A DNA stretch of 6,111 nt from Gammaproteobacteria bacterium (GTDB lineage: Bacteria; Pseudomonadota; Gammaproteobacteria; UBA5335; SLRW01): NCBI GenBank assembly GCA_007134115.1, contig SLLK01000386.1, positions 1 through 6,111 on the forward strand, given 5' to 3'. Under the pieces are notes generated by a model, which was not told where the DNA came from, searched no databases, and worked only from the letters and a program-made list of their open reading frames with translations. Below, in pieces: positions 5,725 to 6,111 of this stretch; the stretch's first letter is position 1, and every line of letters begins with the position of its first letter. The position numbers and the translations under genes were made by a program.

Positions 5725-5961
5725 TCAGAGGCTAAACGCTTTTTTCACTTGATATCTCTCGCCCTGCGCGACGATGACCCAGGCGATCCGGGCCATTTTG
5801 TTTGCCAGGGCAACGATGGTACGGTTCTTTCCCCGTCGCGCTTCAAGTTGCCGAATCCATCGTGCCAACGGTTCTTCCTGTCGATCAGCCCAGCGGACGA
5901 TCGTTCGAGCGCCGTGGATGAGCATCGTGCGTAGCTCCCGATCACCGTTTTTAGCATCACC
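5725..5961 (-). pseudogene. IS110-family transposase, C-terminal fragment
   Basis: Reading leftwards, the frame gives KNGDRELRTMLIHGART, then VRWADRQEEPLARWI, EARRGKNRTIVALANKMARIAWVI and a stop at 5725-5727. GDRELRTMLIHGAR and the ALANKxARIAW pattern are hallmarks of the C-terminal end of the Tnp_20 (IS116/IS110/IS902) domain. About 75 residues remain. The DEDD RuvC-like N-terminal domain and the catalytic serine region are absent. Similarity fades at about 5955-5961 on the upstream side, where the element is broken. It cannot encode an active recombinase. IS110 relatives of the IS1111-attC group are known to target integron attC sites, which fits its position close to a damaged attC. Confidence 0.85.
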
Positions 5962-6111
5962 AGGACACCCACCTTGCAGTGAGTCCGAGGTTGGAGTGTT
6001 TTGGGGTTTGGGCGAAGGAAGAAGTCGGTTGGATGGGGATCAACCCCGGTTTCTGAGCCTGTCCACCGGAACACGTGCTTAGATCGACTGGAACTGTGGT
6101 CTTTTAGACAG
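5962..6111. other. Unassigned 150 bp at the right edge
   Basis: No gene is recognised on either strand. The minus strand is open for about 50 codons (FRWTGSETGVDPHP and FFLRPNPKTLQPRTH), but the composition is not convincing and no family comes to mind. A GGTTG/CAACC inverted repeat lies at 6027-6045. The abrupt loss of IS110 similarity at the left edge suggests another rearranged or mobile fragment that continues beyond the window. Confidence 0.4.

Noticed and set aside
5745..6074. Minus-strand 109-codon frame across the IS110 fragment
   Set aside because: It is out of frame with the recognisable transposase residues and has no domain of its own, although it crosses the junction at about 5961.
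1..6111. CRISPR array, tRNA, rRNA, integron integrase
   Set aside because: No regularly spaced repeats, no tRNA or rRNA signatures and no tyrosine-recombinase-like translation were seen on either strand.

Overview
The window looks like a proteobacterial chromosome segment. High-GC, core-type metabolic DNA occupies the left end and AT-richer acquired DNA begins to the right of base 1450. The genus cannot be named from the sequence. The left end carries the last codons of a 2-oxoacid:acceptor oxidoreductase alpha subunit (korA-like, to base 125). A 277-bp stretch with no convincing gene follows, then a complete beta subunit (korB-like, 403-1449). Together these would form a thiamine-diphosphate, [4Fe-4S] enzyme that couples oxidative decarboxylation of a 2-oxoacid to reduction of ferredoxin.

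Bases 1450-1809 form a transition zone. It holds a possible promoter (1493-1520) resembling the cassette promoter Pc of class 1 integrons, and a doubtful 52-codon reading frame.

The centre of the window (1810 to about 5365) is best read as two adjacent integron gene cassettes, each with one large gene. The first gene (1833-3566, 577 aa) is an OLD-family ATPase with a C-terminal TOPRIM nuclease domain. The second (3675-5351, 558 aa) is a different, divergent ATPase-TOPRIM fusion. Three observations support cassettes. A 78-bp attC-like site lies between the genes (3561-3638). Both stop codons sit inside an inverse core (GGCTTAAC, GGCACATAAC). The start of each cassette is complementary to its own inverse core: TTAAGCC at 1810 pairs with GGCTTAA at 3560, and GTTATGTGCC at 3632 pairs with GGCACATAAC at 5343, 10 of 10. 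No integron integrase is visible, so this looks like an integrase-less cassette cluster beside a housekeeping operon. Both products resemble anti-phage nucleases, so the inferred role is defence carried as cassette cargo.

The second attC is cut off after its left half at about 5365-5370. It is followed by about 190 bp that resembles the 5' end of a group II intron RNA (tentative), then by an IS110-family transposase C-terminal fragment on the minus strand (5725-5961) with its 3' flank. The last 150 bp are unassigned. The right half is therefore a pile-up of truncated mobile elements against the damaged attC.
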